Shown here: positions 17,307 to 26,537 of the stretch, piece by piece
How positions within the stretch are numbered: position 1 is the first letter of the stretch
Layout of the letters: every line of letters begins with the position of its first letter
Assembly: GCF_025562715.2 (NCBI RefSeq)
Contig: NZ_JAPFCC010000001.1
Coordinates: forward strand, 4,114,501-4,178,500
From: Endozoicomonas gorgoniicola
Lineage (GTDB): Bacteria > Pseudomonadota > Gammaproteobacteria > Pseudomonadales > Endozoicomonadaceae
Length of the DNA stretch: 64,000 nucleotides
Direction: 5' to 3'
Position numbers and translations under genes: made by a program
The notes under the pieces: generated by a model
Seen by the model: only the letters and a program-made list of their open reading frames with translations
What the model was told of the DNA's origin: nothing
Databases searched by the model: none

Positions 17307-18513
17307 AGACTTGAGGATGTTTCAGGTTTGCTGGCAGTGCAAATTCCTCATTGCCTGAAGGTTGAATACTGTCTGCACCAAGAAGATGACCGACTTCGTC
17401 CGCAAGGTTCGGAGCCAGCGCCAGCTTGGTCGGCCAGGTGACAATGCCATTGCCCATCGGTTGACAGAAGGCGGCATCCGGACGCAGCAACCTGGACTGT
17501 TTAGGCTCTGCACGATTAACCCGCAAGGTCGACCACTGGGCGTTATCGAAGTTTACCCAGGGCAGGATATCTGCCAGTTCCCGACGTGCCACACGAATCT
17601 GTTCTTCCGGGGTACGCTTTACACCATCTTCAGCAATCTCACCGCCCAGATACCAGACCCACTGGCCGTCTTCTGTCGGATGGCTGGTCACGGTCATCCG
17701 TGGCACAGTTTTGATACCCAGGCAGTGGGCATAAAGAGGATCAGGATGAGTGTGCTTCACCATGACCATGTGCAAAGGACGGAGTTGCATTTCAGGTTCG
17801 CTGATGCCCCAGCGTCCCATCAGGGTACGTGCACCTTCACCGGCAGTCAGTACAAATTTGCGGGCATGGATTCGATAGGTCACATTGCCCTGAGTATGCT
17901 CAATAAAGGCAATTTCACCATTATCCGTCACAAGACGTGAGTCGCCACTGTCAGAGGTCCAGTCAACCTTCAGAGTGCGGGACTCCAGCCCTCTGACCAG
18001 ACTTTTCACCACCGTCTGAATATCCAGAACAATCTCGTTCAGCTGATAAACCGTGCCACGAAAACTGTCGTTACGGAAAATCGCTGGCAGACTTTCACGC
18101 TCTTTGACCTGATTCACACGTCCGCGTAATGCCTTGCTGGCAAAGAAGGAGGTCATGCGTGACGCAATATCACCCGGAGACCACAGATAATGGTATTCAG
18201 ACAACACTCTGGCATCGCTCAGGTCAACATTCCCCTGTCCGGCCAGGGCATCACGCCAGCGCTGCGGCATACCGGCAATACACTCCGCAGCCTTGGTCAG
18301 ATTGCCAGACAGTGTGTACTTGGTTCCGCCATGAACAATGCCCTGGGACTTGATCGTCTGTTCGCCCCCCAGGGTTTCATTTTCCAGCAGCAGTGCCTTA
18401 TAGCCCTGTTTGTTCAGGGTATTAAACAGCCAGAGCCCGGCAATACCGCCACCGATGACCACAACATCTGCGTTAATATCGGTCATGTTGCCTGTTTCTA
18501 CGGTTTGGTTCAT
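17275..18513 (-). CDS. FAD-dependent oxidoreductase (DAO/GlpD-like)
   Basis: Predicted 412 aa. The dinucleotide-binding motif VVVIGGGIAGLWLFNTL near residue 15 and the flavin-contacting SQGIVHGGTKYTL near 52-64 identify the D-amino-acid-oxidase/glycerol-3-phosphate-dehydrogenase fold. An ATG nine codons downstream (MTDINADVV) is an alternative start. It is upstream of and overlaps the aldo/keto reductase gene, so the two form a redox operon. A similar pair lies near hldE and waaA in pseudomonads as I recall. The gene points away from DUF2057-rsuA. Substrate unknown. Confidence 0.85.
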   Translation of the reverse strand: MNQTVETGNMTDINADVVVIGGGIAGLWLFNTLNKQGYKALLLENETLGGEQTIKSQGIVHGGTKYTLSGNLTKAAECIAGMPQRWRDALAGQGNVDLSDARVLSEYHYLWSPGDIASRMTSFFASKALRGRVNQVKERESLPAIFRNDSFRGTVYQLNEIVLDIQTVVKSLVRGLESRTLKVDWTSDSGDSRLVTDNGEIAFIEHTQGNVTYRIHARKFVLTAGEGARTLMGRWGISEPEMQLRPLHMVMVKHTHPDPLYAHCLGIKTVPRMTVTSHPTEDGQWVWYLGGEIAEDGVKRTPEEQIRVARRELADILPWVNFDNAQWSTLRVNRAEPKQSRLLRPDAAFCQPMGNGIVTWPTKLALAPNLADEVGHLLGADSIQPSGNEEFALPANLKHPQVCEQFWSKHFD

Positions 18514-18671
18514 AAGTATGATTAGTTAAGGTTAAGTGCGGCAAGTATAAGTAGTTAGCATCAAGAATTCACGCCCTGAAAGCCCTCAGCAGAGACATTC
18601 ACACTTGCTTTTGCAGCACCTCTGGTGCATTTTGTGCCTCCCTTGAATATTTACTGATGAAGGTTGTTCTC

Positions 18672-19406
18672 ATGCGAGTTGCTATGCAAGCTACTAAGAA
18701 AGCTGCCAGTACATTGAAAGCCCTGCTGTTCCCGTTTTTCACCCTGACATTAATAAGCTTGCCCGCCTTTGCCGAGCTAAACAGCACTCTCAAACTACCC
18801 GCCAAAGCAGAGCTGCTTGTGCTTGACGGCAAGGCTGCCAATGACCTTGACCTGGACAGAGACGAGTCCATCAAACTGACTAAAAAGCGCCACCAGGTGG
18901 TCTTTGAACTGAAAGAAACCCTCGGCTCTGGTGATAATATGGAACAGTTTACTTCCAGACCTTTTGTGATCAGTTTTCACCCGCTGGACGGTCATCACTA
19001 TCTGATTGAAGCGCCACGATTGATTAATAAACGACAGGCTGATGCCATCAACCGCGACCCCGCCAGTAAAATCACCGTGGTGGATGAACAACAGAAAGAA
19101 GTTCCCTTTGAGATTGCGATCCTGCCTTCCCGTGGTATTCAGATTGGTCGCAACTATGCTGCCGATGTTCGCAAATTTAACCAGAGCGATAACGCAGCAG
19201 CCTTGCCGGAACTGGCTGGTGTTCAGATGGATGAGTTTGCCAACGGTTTTGCCAATGCCCGGCAGGATAGCTCGGTTTATTCCGGCGCCAACAACAATAC
19301 GCCGGATGAAAACATTATGGCTGAACGCATGCTGAAATACTGGTACATGGAAGCTGACAACGCGACTCGCAAAAGCTTTCTGGACTGGGCTGCAAAGCAG
19401 AAGTAA
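18672..19406 (+). CDS. DUF2057 family (YccT-like) exported protein
   Basis: Predicted 244 aa with a signal peptide ending near LPAFA/E. The mature part begins with the family pattern STLKLPAKAELLVLDGK, continues with QVVFELKETLG and ends in an ERMLKYWYMEADNATRKSFL segment, as in DUF2057/YccT periplasmic proteins. I chose the ATG at 18672 because GAAGG lies eight bases ahead; an in-frame ATG at 18657 is the alternative. It is two bases upstream of rsuA, so the two are translated from one message. Members have been linked to curli or envelope control in enterics; here the role is not evident. Confidence 0.8.
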   Translation: MRVAMQATKKAASTLKALLFPFFTLTLISLPAFAELNSTLKLPAKAELLVLDGKAANDLDLDRDESIKLTKKRHQVVFELKETLGSGDNMEQFTSRPFVISFHPLDGHHYLIEAPRLINKRQADAINRDPASKITVVDEQQKEVPFEIAILPSRGIQIGRNYAADVRKFNQSDNAAALPELAGVQMDEFANGFANARQDSSVYSGANNNTPDENIMAERMLKYWYMEADNATRKSFLDWAAKQK

Positions 19407-19408
19407 CC

Positions 19409-20101
19409 ATGCGCCTTGATAAATATTTGTGTGAAAGCACTGAGCTCAGCCGGGCAGAAGCCAAACGGCTGCTGCGTGGTGGAGAAGTCACCTGCAATGG
19501 CAAGGTGATCAAAACCGGCAGTTTCAAAGTACCGGAAGGGGCAGAGGTTCGAATTGAAGGCAACCTGTTGTCTTTACGTGGCCTACGCTACATCATGCTG
19601 AACAAGCCGGTTGACTTTATCAGCTCTACCGCAGACGACGATTACCCTTCCGTCCTGAACCTGCTGGATATTGATAAAGTCAGCACCCTGCATATTGCCG
19701 GTCGACTGGATGTGGATACCACCGGACTGTTGCTGATCACTGACGATGGACAGTGGTCGCATAAACTGATGTCGCCTAAAAAAGTATGCGGTAAACGTTA
19801 TCGTGTCGAATTAGCGGATCCCATTCAGGACAGTGCCATTGAAGCTTTCGCCAAAGGTGTTGAGTTACGTAACGAAAAAACCGTTACAAAACCGGCAACA
19901 CTGGAAATACTGTCGCCCACTGAAGTGCTGCTTACCATTACCGAGGGTAAATACCATCAGGTTAAACGGATGTTTGCTGCACTGGGTAACAAGGTAGTAG
20001 GGCTGCACCGGGAACAGGTTGGTCAGATAGAGCTGGACAAAAAGCTGGCTCCCGGCGAGTGGCGTTATTTGACTGAAGTTGAAATTGATTCAGTTAAATA
20101 G
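19409..20101 (+). CDS. rsuA: 16S rRNA pseudouridine(516) synthase RsuA
   Basis: Predicted 230 aa. An N-terminal S4 RNA-binding domain (MRLDKYLCESTELSRAEAKR) is followed by the RsuA/RluB/E/F-type synthase domain with the catalytic motif AGRLDVDTTGLLLITDDG near 98-114, whose first Asp is the nucleophile, and the C-terminal TEGKYHQVKRMFAALGNKV. E. coli RsuA is 231 aa. It modifies U516 of 16S rRNA. The gene starts two bases after DUF2057. RluE-type relatives lack an S4 domain at this position, so RsuA is preferred. Confidence 0.92.
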   Translation: MRLDKYLCESTELSRAEAKRLLRGGEVTCNGKVIKTGSFKVPEGAEVRIEGNLLSLRGLRYIMLNKPVDFISSTADDDYPSVLNLLDIDKVSTLHIAGRLDVDTTGLLLITDDGQWSHKLMSPKKVCGKRYRVELADPIQDSAIEAFAKGVELRNEKTVTKPATLEILSPTEVLLTITEGKYHQVKRMFAALGNKVVGLHREQVGQIELDKKLAPGEWRYLTEVEIDSVK

Positions 20102-20137
20102 CTAAGGCTCCCGGTGGGAACCGTTATTATGCGCAAG

Positions 20138-20350
20138 TTATCTGGAAGCAAGGTTATTAACGATCTGGATAAGTAGCTCTTCTATTTTGTCCAGCCGTCG
20201 ATCTTGCTGTTTAAGGTGCTGATCAACTTTCTTAAATTTGTCTCGTTGCTCATTTAAGATAAGTGCGATAGTACCTTCAACACCAGCAAGTACCTGATCC
20301 CAATGAACATGGTTCTCTTCAAGCGCTTTGACTCTAGCTTCAAGACTCAT
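20138..20350 (-). CDS. Small coiled-coil protein of unknown function
   Basis: Predicted 70 aa, highly charged, with heptad-like spacing of Leu/Val/Ile over most of its length (LEARVKALEENH...LDKIEELLIQIVNNL), so a short coiled coil. No transmembrane segment or signal peptide. AGAAAGG lies eight bases ahead of the ATG, and codon use looks genuine. It sits alone between rsuA (convergent) and the CNNM-like gene (same strand, 78 bases upstream). I know no family for it. Confidence 0.6.
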   Translation of the reverse strand: MSLEARVKALEENHVHWDQVLAGVEGTIALILNEQRDKFKKVDQHLKQQDRRLDKIEELLIQIVNNLASR

Positions 20351-20428
20351 ACTGCATACCTTTCTTGTTGCTTATAAATTGTGCGGAAACTGAGCATAGC
20401 AGAAATTGAGCCACGTATAGCATGGAAA

Positions 20429-21385
20429 TCAGGCACTCTGGAGAATAGCCCGATAAATCTGTTTGGCAGTCACCATGCGGGTTTTCTCCGGATCTGCACC
20501 ACGCAGAAGGGCAACCGACGAGCGAGTTTCATGCAGAGCCTGCATTGCTTCCAGCAAAGTAGCATCAGGCTCCAGCCAGGCGACCTGTCTGGCCAGCTCG
20601 CTTACCTTTTTATCGTAATGCCCACGAATCAAACTGCTGGTTAAGTGCCGGTAGAGAACGACGCCAGTCGTTTTACCATTATCGACCACCAGATAACGCT
20701 TATAAGGCTGGTCCAGAACCCGCTCCTGAACATTACCCAGAGTTGCCTCCGCTTTAAGGCAAACCGTTGGCCCCGTATCTTCCAGAAAACTGCCCAGCGT
20801 CGTTCGGTTAGAAGTCAATGCCTGCTCCAGCATCTTGCGTTCACCTCTGGCAATAATGCCAGTCTTGCCGTAGTGGCGAATAATGCCTTTCAACTCATCA
20901 AGGGTTGGCTTTCTCTTGTCCTCAATGCCAAACAGCCGTGTCCACACCAGGGTAAAGCGAATAACCGGCCGCAACAGGAAGGCCACAAAGCGGACAAAGG
21001 GCGCTGTGTAATCCAGTACCTGATCGGCGACCTGTACGGCATACAGTTTGGGAAGAATCTTTGCGAACACCAGCATGCAATAAGTCAGCAGTACAGTAAA
21101 AACTGCCAGACCAAGGTCGTTAAACTCACGGGCGGCAATTGCGCCAATAACAGAGCTTCCGGCAATACTGATTAACGTAATCAGTACCACCATAGACGAC
21201 AAATGCCTGTCTTTTTGTTGAATGACGTATTTGATATCGTCCCGGTTTTTTGGCTTGTTTTTCGAACTGTTTCTCAGAATGGTCGCCAGTCTCAATTCAT
21301 CAACATATATAATGGCAGATTCAATCACAGATAAGGCAGCGGTCAGCAAAACAATCAAAGCGGCAACAACTACTACAAGAAGCAT
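20429..21385 (-). CDS. CNNM/CorC-like membrane protein with CBS domains
   Basis: Predicted 318 aa. An N-terminal CNNM transmembrane domain (formerly DUF21; residues 1-175, about four hydrophobic segments, with the family feature LPKLYAVQ near 113) precedes two CBS-like motifs (residues 195-310). The C-terminal CorC/HlyC domain of longer relatives is absent, as in the short branch of the family. Relatives export Mg2+ or support resistance to divalent cations. A GGAGGAGCAAGG sequence lies directly ahead of the ATG. Monocistronic. Confidence 0.82.
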   Translation of the reverse strand: MLLVVVVAALIVLLTAALSVIESAIIYVDELRLATILRNSSKNKPKNRDDIKYVIQQKDRHLSSMVVLITLISIAGSSVIGAIAAREFNDLGLAVFTVLLTYCMLVFAKILPKLYAVQVADQVLDYTAPFVRFVAFLLRPVIRFTLVWTRLFGIEDKRKPTLDELKGIIRHYGKTGIIARGERKMLEQALTSNRTTLGSFLEDTGPTVCLKAEATLGNVQERVLDQPYKRYLVVDNGKTTGVVLYRHLTSSLIRGHYDKKVSELARQVAWLEPDATLLEAMQALHETRSSVALLRGADPEKTRMVTAKQIYRAILQSA

Positions 21386-21505
21386 CCTTGCTCCTCCTCA
21401 GGGTCGGTTCTGGTGAAGTGGTCAGAACTGTTAACTATCGGCTTCTCCCGTATTTTCTTAGCCCTTTATATTTAACATACGTGCAAAACTTCCGTTTGTC
21501 CCGGC

Positions 21506-22099
21506 TTATAACATGGAAAGCTCCTCAAGAATGGTGTAGGAGCCTGAATAAATCCCATTCCATACAGGCCAGCCTGATTCATCTTGAGAGGGCGGATTGT
21601 TAATTTTGATATCCATCTCTGGTCGATGTTCATCGCGGGAGCTTTCAGAAACCTCTATTGTTGTCCAGGTTCTTGTTTTCTGCAATTGCGTATGAATACC
21701 TCGTGGAAGACCTATTGGAAGACCTATTGGAAGACTAAAGATAAAAGGTAAGTTATTTGAAGTATCTGATGATGTGGAAGCTGCAGAAAAGTACTCAGCC
21801 GTGGTTACTACAGCTTTGAAATAATTGGCTAATGGTCCAGGATAAACGGGGAAATAATAAGCGTATAAATAACGACTGCCATTTTCCGTTTCTACATAAA
21901 AACGTGTATATTTTGTCAGCTTGACGGCTGCAATATAATTGACTCGTCCTATAGCCGGATCAAGGTTTATGTCAATTGTCTGGTCATCGTGAACATACTG
22001 AAAACGGTGGCTATAGCCTTCCAGCCTGGTTAACTGTGCCAAAGCTGCTTCAGATATCACCAGCCATGAAAGCTGGAAAACAATGAATAGTAAGCTTTT
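21506..22099 (-). pseudogene. Exported-protein gene split by the ISL3 element (3' part)
   Basis: This segment encodes all but the first codons of an exported protein of unknown family. Read upstream across the insertion, the missing 5' end lies at 23444-23436 behind an AGGAG ribosome-binding site: ATG TTC AGG. Deleting the element and one 8-bp target copy gives a continuous 200-aa frame starting MFRKSLLFIVFQLSWLVISE with cleavage near EAALA/Q, a perfect signal peptide. The remaining frame can still be read from a GTG at 22060 but without its signal sequence. A 12-bp repeat (PIGL units) lies at about 21709-21732. Function unknown. Confidence 0.8.
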
Positions 22100-23427
22100 G
22101 GCTCTTCACTTGTTTGAGTGGGCGATTTTCAACGATTCACTCCGCTTGGATACAAGTCTAATCCTCCGAGATGAAAGTAGATCGCTGTATTGTATCGTTC
22201 CCGGCTTCTGTACCCGCAAGCGCGGCTCTTCAGACTTTGGATTTTGCTGTTGATACCTTCCGCACGCCCATTGTTTGCATTGAGAACAATAGCATTCACT
22301 ATCCCCCACAAATGCTCCTTGACCATTCTGTCAACCTCCTTGATCGGCTCGAGACGACAGCGTTGCGCCCAACTCAACCAGCGCTTCCAGGCTTTGACTG
22401 CCCAAGCTCTCGACCTGTAATCCCATAACGACATAGCCATCTCCCGCATAGCCAAGGCTCGGGCGGTTTTCAACGTCGAGTTCCTCAGTGGTTCAAAGGC
22501 TTCCCATTTTTCCTCAGACATGTTTTCAGGGTTCGTCAGCCAGTCAAAGCGAGTTCCTTTGAGAAGTTCTACACCCTGTGTCAGTAGAGTTTTATTCTCT
22601 TGTATGCGTACCTGATTAACGGCTTTGCCAAGCGACTGTGCAACATGAAATTTGTCGAATGCTATCCGTAGCTCAGCCTCGGGAACATTTTTCCTGACCG
22701 ACTTGATGTAAGCCTTAGACATGTCCATTGATACACACTCAATCCCGTTTTTCTGCTCTTCAGGCAAGGTATCAAAGTACTCATTGAGGCTGTCACTCTT
22801 ACTGTCATCGGCAACATGTACCACAACGCCTTCAAGATGATCCGTGATGACAGTGACATATTCATGCCGTTTCTGAAAAGAGGTTACATCGACCGCTATC
22901 GCTTCGGTGGCTTTGCCTCCCTGCGCTCCAGTCCACGCTTTACAGCGCGTTGCTGAATACCGTCTATGGCAGTCCAACTAAGCTTCATCTGTTGTGCAAC
23001 TGCTTGGGTTGTAGCCTCTTTCAACCAGTCAATAACCAGTGCTTCAAACAGCGCAGTATAACGAGAGCCAGCTTCAGCCCATGGAACTCGTGTCGCCAGC
23101 ACACCATGCTCAGGACACTTGGTACGGGGAACATTGGCAACAAGGATGGTTTGAAACTGGCATGTATCAAGGTGACGCCACTTCTGGACAACGTGATCAC
23201 AACCTGGGCAGGGTTTGCCACAACGACTACATTTGCAGGACTTTTTGCTATTATGCTCAATGTGAACTTCTACTGACTGTCCTTAACAGAAAGCTCTACA
23301 TTAGACACTGACCAAGGGCTTTGAATACCCAGTATCTGAGAGTACAGTTGCTTGCCACGCATCTCGGCCCCCTTGCATTGAGTGGTTCTGACTATGCTAA
23401 ATCACCCACTTAAATTAAGGAAGAACC
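22100..23427 (-). mobile_element. ISL3-family insertion sequence with 8-bp target duplication
   Basis: A 1,328-bp element. Terminal inverted repeats of about 30 bp with mismatches begin GGCTCTTC at 22100 and, on the opposite strand, GGTTCTTC at 23427, and share (G/A)AGTGGG(C/T)GATTT further in. Direct 8-bp duplications AAGCTTTT lie at 22092-22099 and 23428-23435. Ends beginning GGyTCTTC and 8-bp duplications are characteristic of the ISL3 family, which agrees with the transposase. Confidence 0.92.
22129..23362 (-). pseudogene. ISL3-family transposase, broken by two frameshifts
   Basis: The coding sequence begins at ATG 23362 (MRGKQLYSQILGI) and runs through three frames. A first shift lies near 23270, just before VEVHIEHNSKKSC, after which a Cys-rich zinc-binding segment (CKCSRCGKPCPGCDH) and a helix-turn-helix-like region follow. 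A second shift near 22910 leads into the DDE catalytic part (AIAVDVTSFQKRHEYVTVI, then AFDKFHVAQSLGKAVNQVR, ending NARGRAEG-like NNGRAEGINSKIQ). At each site one missing base would explain the break, so the enzyme is probably dead unless these are sequence errors. Confidence 0.85.
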
Positions 23428-23566
23428 AAGCTTTTCCTGAACATGCTCCTCTCCTGATATGAATTTTTATTGCCAAAGCAATATAGATCAATATTTATTG
23501 ATGCAGCAGGTTGAAAAGCTCGCAACGCCCCGATAACAATAGCGAAAATGAAAATGGAGCCTGCTA

Positions 23567-25141
23567 ATGACCCCTCTTGCACTCGAAACAAACCTGATTG
23601 AACGGATCGCCCTTGGCGACCTGTTGCGACGGCGATCCCGTGATACTGCCAATAAAACGGCTATGGTTAGCTACAGCGAGCACGGCCGCAGCACAGTGAC
23701 TTATAAGGAACTGAATCAGCTCAGTAACCAGCTGGTCAGAGGGCTACGAGAACAGGGCATGGTGCAGGGGGATTCATTAGCCTTGCTGGCTACCAACAGT
23801 ATTGAATTTTTTGCGGTACTGTTTGCCTGCTACAAAGGTGGGTTTATCGCCATACCCATTAATTTTTTACAGGCTGTGACAGACATCCATTACAACCTGT
23901 CAAAAGCTAATGTAAAAGCTGTCGTGTGTGAGCCGCGCTTTGCACCATTAACGGTTGACGACTCCTTAACCAACATTAGTATCCGGGTATCCATTGGTGA
24001 CAGTGAAGGTCTGACACTGGCTCAGCTGGCAGCCGGTCAGGACAGTCATGATATCGACGATATTATCATTCATGACCGTGACACAGCTCATATTATCTTT
24101 TCAAGCGGCACTACCTCAAAACCAAAGGGAGTAGAAACCTCGCACCTGTCAATGTACATGGCCAGTTTGAGTAACCCGCTCAGCTTTGGTTTCAATAAAT
24201 ACGACAGCCAACTGGCTGTTTTACCCACCTTCCATTGCGCATCACTTTCTATATGCATAATGACACTGCAACTGGGTGGCAAGCTGGTTCTGTTACCACA
24301 GTTTGAACCACTGAACGTCGCCCGGGTTTTAGAAGCTGAACAGATACAAAGTACAGCGCTATTACCCGTTATGTGGCAGGCGCTGCTGGCATTACCCAAC
24401 CTGAAACAGTTTGATTTCAGCCAGCTCACCACAGGGCTGTATGGTATGGCTCCCATGCCAGCGTCCAGTAGGCGACAGCTGAAAGCCGCATTTAAAAACT
24501 GTCGATTCCATCTGGTCAGCGGTCAGTCTGAGTTCACGCCATTCTCCTGTACCTTTTATGATGACAGTGATACTGAGTTTGATGACGCGAATTATTGGGG
24601 TGTTCCATCCATGATTACCGACCAGGCGATTCTGGATGAACAGGGTAACGAGTTACCACCCGGTCAGCAGGGAGAAATATGCTGGCGTGGTCCACTGGTC
24701 ATGAACCGGTATCTGGACGATGTAGACGCGTCACGAAAAATCCGTGAGCATGGCTGGCATCATACTGGCGATCTTGGCTTTATAGACAACTGTGGTCAGC
24801 TGGTTTTTGTTGACCGGAAGAAAGACATGATTAAATCCGGTGGTGAAAATGTAGCGTCAGTAAAGGTTGAGCAGGTTCTGCTTTCGGCACCCAGTGTCGT
24901 TCAGGTGGCCGTTTTTGGCGTCCCTCACGCACGCTGGAGCGAAGCGGTGTGTGCTGCTGTGCAAATCGCCCCCGGCCAGCCTTTTAATGAAGCCGATATA
25001 ATCCAATATTGCAAAGCCCGGTTAGCCGGATTTGAAGTACCCAAACGAATAGTGTCTGTCGAAACCTTCCCTGTCACGGCAACCGGTAAGATTCAGAAAA
25101 GCACGTTAAAGTCGCAGTACGAAGCGTTGTTTGATGAGTAA
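23567..25141 (+). CDS. AMP-binding acyl-CoA synthetase (CaiC-like)
   Basis: Predicted 524-aa adenylate-forming ligase that activates a carboxylic acid via an acyl-AMP to the CoA thioester. The P-loop-like IIFSSGTTSKPKGVETSH near residue 178-195, HTGDLGFID near 405, DRKKDMIKSGGENV near 421 and the C-terminal catalytic Lys in TGKIQKS near 510 are all present. Overall it resembles crotonobetaine/carnitine-CoA ligase and medium-chain acyl-CoA synthetases, but the substrate is not predictable. It is a single gene between two insertion sequences; a GGAG site precedes the ATG. Confidence 0.85.
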   Translation: MTPLALETNLIERIALGDLLRRRSRDTANKTAMVSYSEHGRSTVTYKELNQLSNQLVRGLREQGMVQGDSLALLATNSIEFFAVLFACYKGGFIAIPINFLQAVTDIHYNLSKANVKAVVCEPRFAPLTVDDSLTNISIRVSIGDSEGLTLAQLAAGQDSHDIDDIIIHDRDTAHIIFSSGTTSKPKGVETSHLSMYMASLSNPLSFGFNKYDSQLAVLPTFHCASLSICIMTLQLGGKLVLLPQFEPLNVARVLEAEQIQSTALLPVMWQALLALPNLKQFDFSQLTTGLYGMAPMPASSRRQLKAAFKNCRFHLVSGQSEFTPFSCTFYDDSDTEFDDANYWGVPSMITDQAILDEQGNELPPGQQGEICWRGPLVMNRYLDDVDASRKIREHGWHHTGDLGFIDNCGQLVFVDRKKDMIKSGGENVASVKVEQVLLSAPSVVQVAVFGVPHARWSEAVCAAVQIAPGQPFNEADIIQYCKARLAGFEVPKRIVSVETFPVTATGKIQKSTLKSQYEALFDE

Positions 25142-25191
25142 GTTAAGGCTTATAAACCGGGAAATGCCTTGTCTCTGGAAGCGTTAGGGGC

Positions 25192-25226
25192 AAACCGTCC
25201 CCTTAATACCAAAAGGGGGGCGGTTT
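25192..25226. terminator. Hairpin downstream of the acyl-CoA synthetase gene
   Basis: AAACCG plus CCCCTT pairs with AAGGGG plus CGGTTT in a long GC-rich stem 50 bases after the stop. No U-run follows on the plus strand, so it may be a weak or factor-assisted terminator. Confidence 0.45.
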
Positions 25227-25233
25227 GACGGGT

Positions 25234-25261
25234 CCTGAATTCAAGTAATAAGTGCAAAACC
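25234..25261. repeat. Solo terminal repeat of an IS30-type element
   Basis: This 28-base stretch (begins CCTGAATTCAAGTAATAAG) matches the terminal repeat of the complete IS30 element that starts 155 bases further on, with only a few differences. No transposase accompanies it. It is a relic of an older related element or a solo end. The following 25262-25416 holds small palindromes but no gene. Confidence 0.65.
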
Positions 25262-25416
25262 CTGAAAGGCATAAAGGTGCAACGACGGGAGCATAGCAAG
25301 CTATGTGACCAGAGTTGCAACGCAGGAACAGACCGAGAGCGCCTGAGCAATAAGTCAGAAAATATGACTTCATAGGGTTGAGGCTTTATTCAAGGTTTAA
25401 TGAAAAACTAATGTGT

Positions 25417-26537
25417 CCTGAATTCGTATCATAAGTGCATAACCTCTGTAACCAGAGGATTGTTTCAGAACCTTTGAAGTGAATCAGAACTCAGGGGTAT
25501 TCTGTAAAGCAACCAAACCATACAGAGGAAGCCAAGGATGGCCTATACACACCTGAGCTCTGAAGAGAGATATTATATCGAAACTGAACTCAAAAATGGG
25601 ACTTCACAAAACAAAATTGCTAAAAAGCTTGGCCGTTCACAGCCTACCGTGTCGCGAGAAGTAAACCGCAATAAAGGGCAAAGAGGGTACAGGCACCAAC
25701 AGGCTAATCGCACAGCTCGGCAGCGGCACAAAGATAAGCCAAAAGCTATTAAGCTGACAGACGACATTAAACAACGTATTTCAAACGATATCCGTTCAGA
25801 TTGGAGTCCTGAACAAGTGGCTGGAAGGCTTGAAAAGGACGGTGTAATCAAGCTGCATCATGAGACGATTTATCAATTTGTAGCGGATGATAAACGGCGC
25901 GGAGGCTCGCTCTATAAGCACTTGAGGCACCAGAAAAAAACTTATCGAAAGCGATACGGTTCAGCTCATAACCGAACCGGTATACCAAATCGGGTTGGCA
26001 TTGAAGAACGCCCCGAAGTGGTCAACAACAGAGAGCGAGTTGGTGACTGGGAAGCTGATACTGTAATAGGTAAAAATCATAAAGGAGCCATCGCTACATT
26101 AGATGAACGAAAAACCAAGCTTCGCCTTGCTGTCCCTCTACCAGGCAAGAAGGCAAAAGCGGTTAAACAGGGAATAATTGACGTACTCAAGCCTCTGAAA
26201 AGGTTTGTAAAGACAATAACATACGACAATGGAAAGGAGTTTGTTCAGCATGAATCAATTGCCAAAGCTTTAAAATGTGACAGCTACTTTGCTGCCCCCT
26301 ACCATTCTTGGGAAAGAGGCCAGAATGAGAATGCTAATGGTTTGCTAAGGCAGTATTTCCCCAAGTCGATGGAGCTTAATGGCGTGACAGAAAAAGATGT
26401 CATCATTGCAGTGGATAAGCTGAACAACAGGCCAAGAAAGTGCCTGGGCTACAAGACTCCTTATGAGGCATTTAAAGAGTCAACTGGAATAGATGCAAGA
26501 AAAGTCATGGGTTATGCACTTATGACTTGAATTCAGG
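25417..26537 (+). mobile_element. IS30-family insertion sequence with 3-bp target duplication
   Basis: A 1,121-bp element with terminal inverted repeats of 28 bp (25417-25444 and 26510-26537), beginning CCTGAATTC and ending TCATAAGTGCATAACC. The flanking bases TGT (25414-25416 and 26538-26540) form a 3-bp target duplication, normal for IS30. Its right repeat contains the stop codons of both its own transposase and the opposing RNA-ligase gene. Confidence 0.92.
25538..26530 (+). CDS. IS30-family transposase
   Basis: Predicted 330-aa DDE transposase. The N-terminal helix-turn-helix region HLSSEERYYIETELKNGTSQ and KIAKKLGRSQPTVSREVNRN is typical of IS30. Catalytic residues are visible in GDWEADTVIG (first Asp), TYDNGKEF (second Asp) and the C-terminal WERGQNENANGLLRQYFPK (Glu). 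The frame is intact and ends inside the right terminal repeat, overlapping the convergent RNA-ligase gene by 11 bases. Confidence 0.95.
   Translation: MAYTHLSSEERYYIETELKNGTSQNKIAKKLGRSQPTVSREVNRNKGQRGYRHQQANRTARQRHKDKPKAIKLTDDIKQRISNDIRSDWSPEQVAGRLEKDGVIKLHHETIYQFVADDKRRGGSLYKHLRHQKKTYRKRYGSAHNRTGIPNRVGIEERPEVVNNRERVGDWEADTVIGKNHKGAIATLDERKTKLRLAVPLPGKKAKAVKQGIIDVLKPLKRFVKTITYDNGKEFVQHESIAKALKCDSYFAAPYHSWERGQNENANGLLRQYFPKSMELNGVTEKDVIIAVDKLNNRPRKCLGYKTPYEAFKESTGIDARKVMGYALMT

Noticed and set aside
22900..22930. Programmed frameshift in the ISL3 transposase
   Set aside because: No slippery heptamer or downstream structure is evident, the ISL3 family is not known to need one, and a second break near 23270 points to decay or sequence error.
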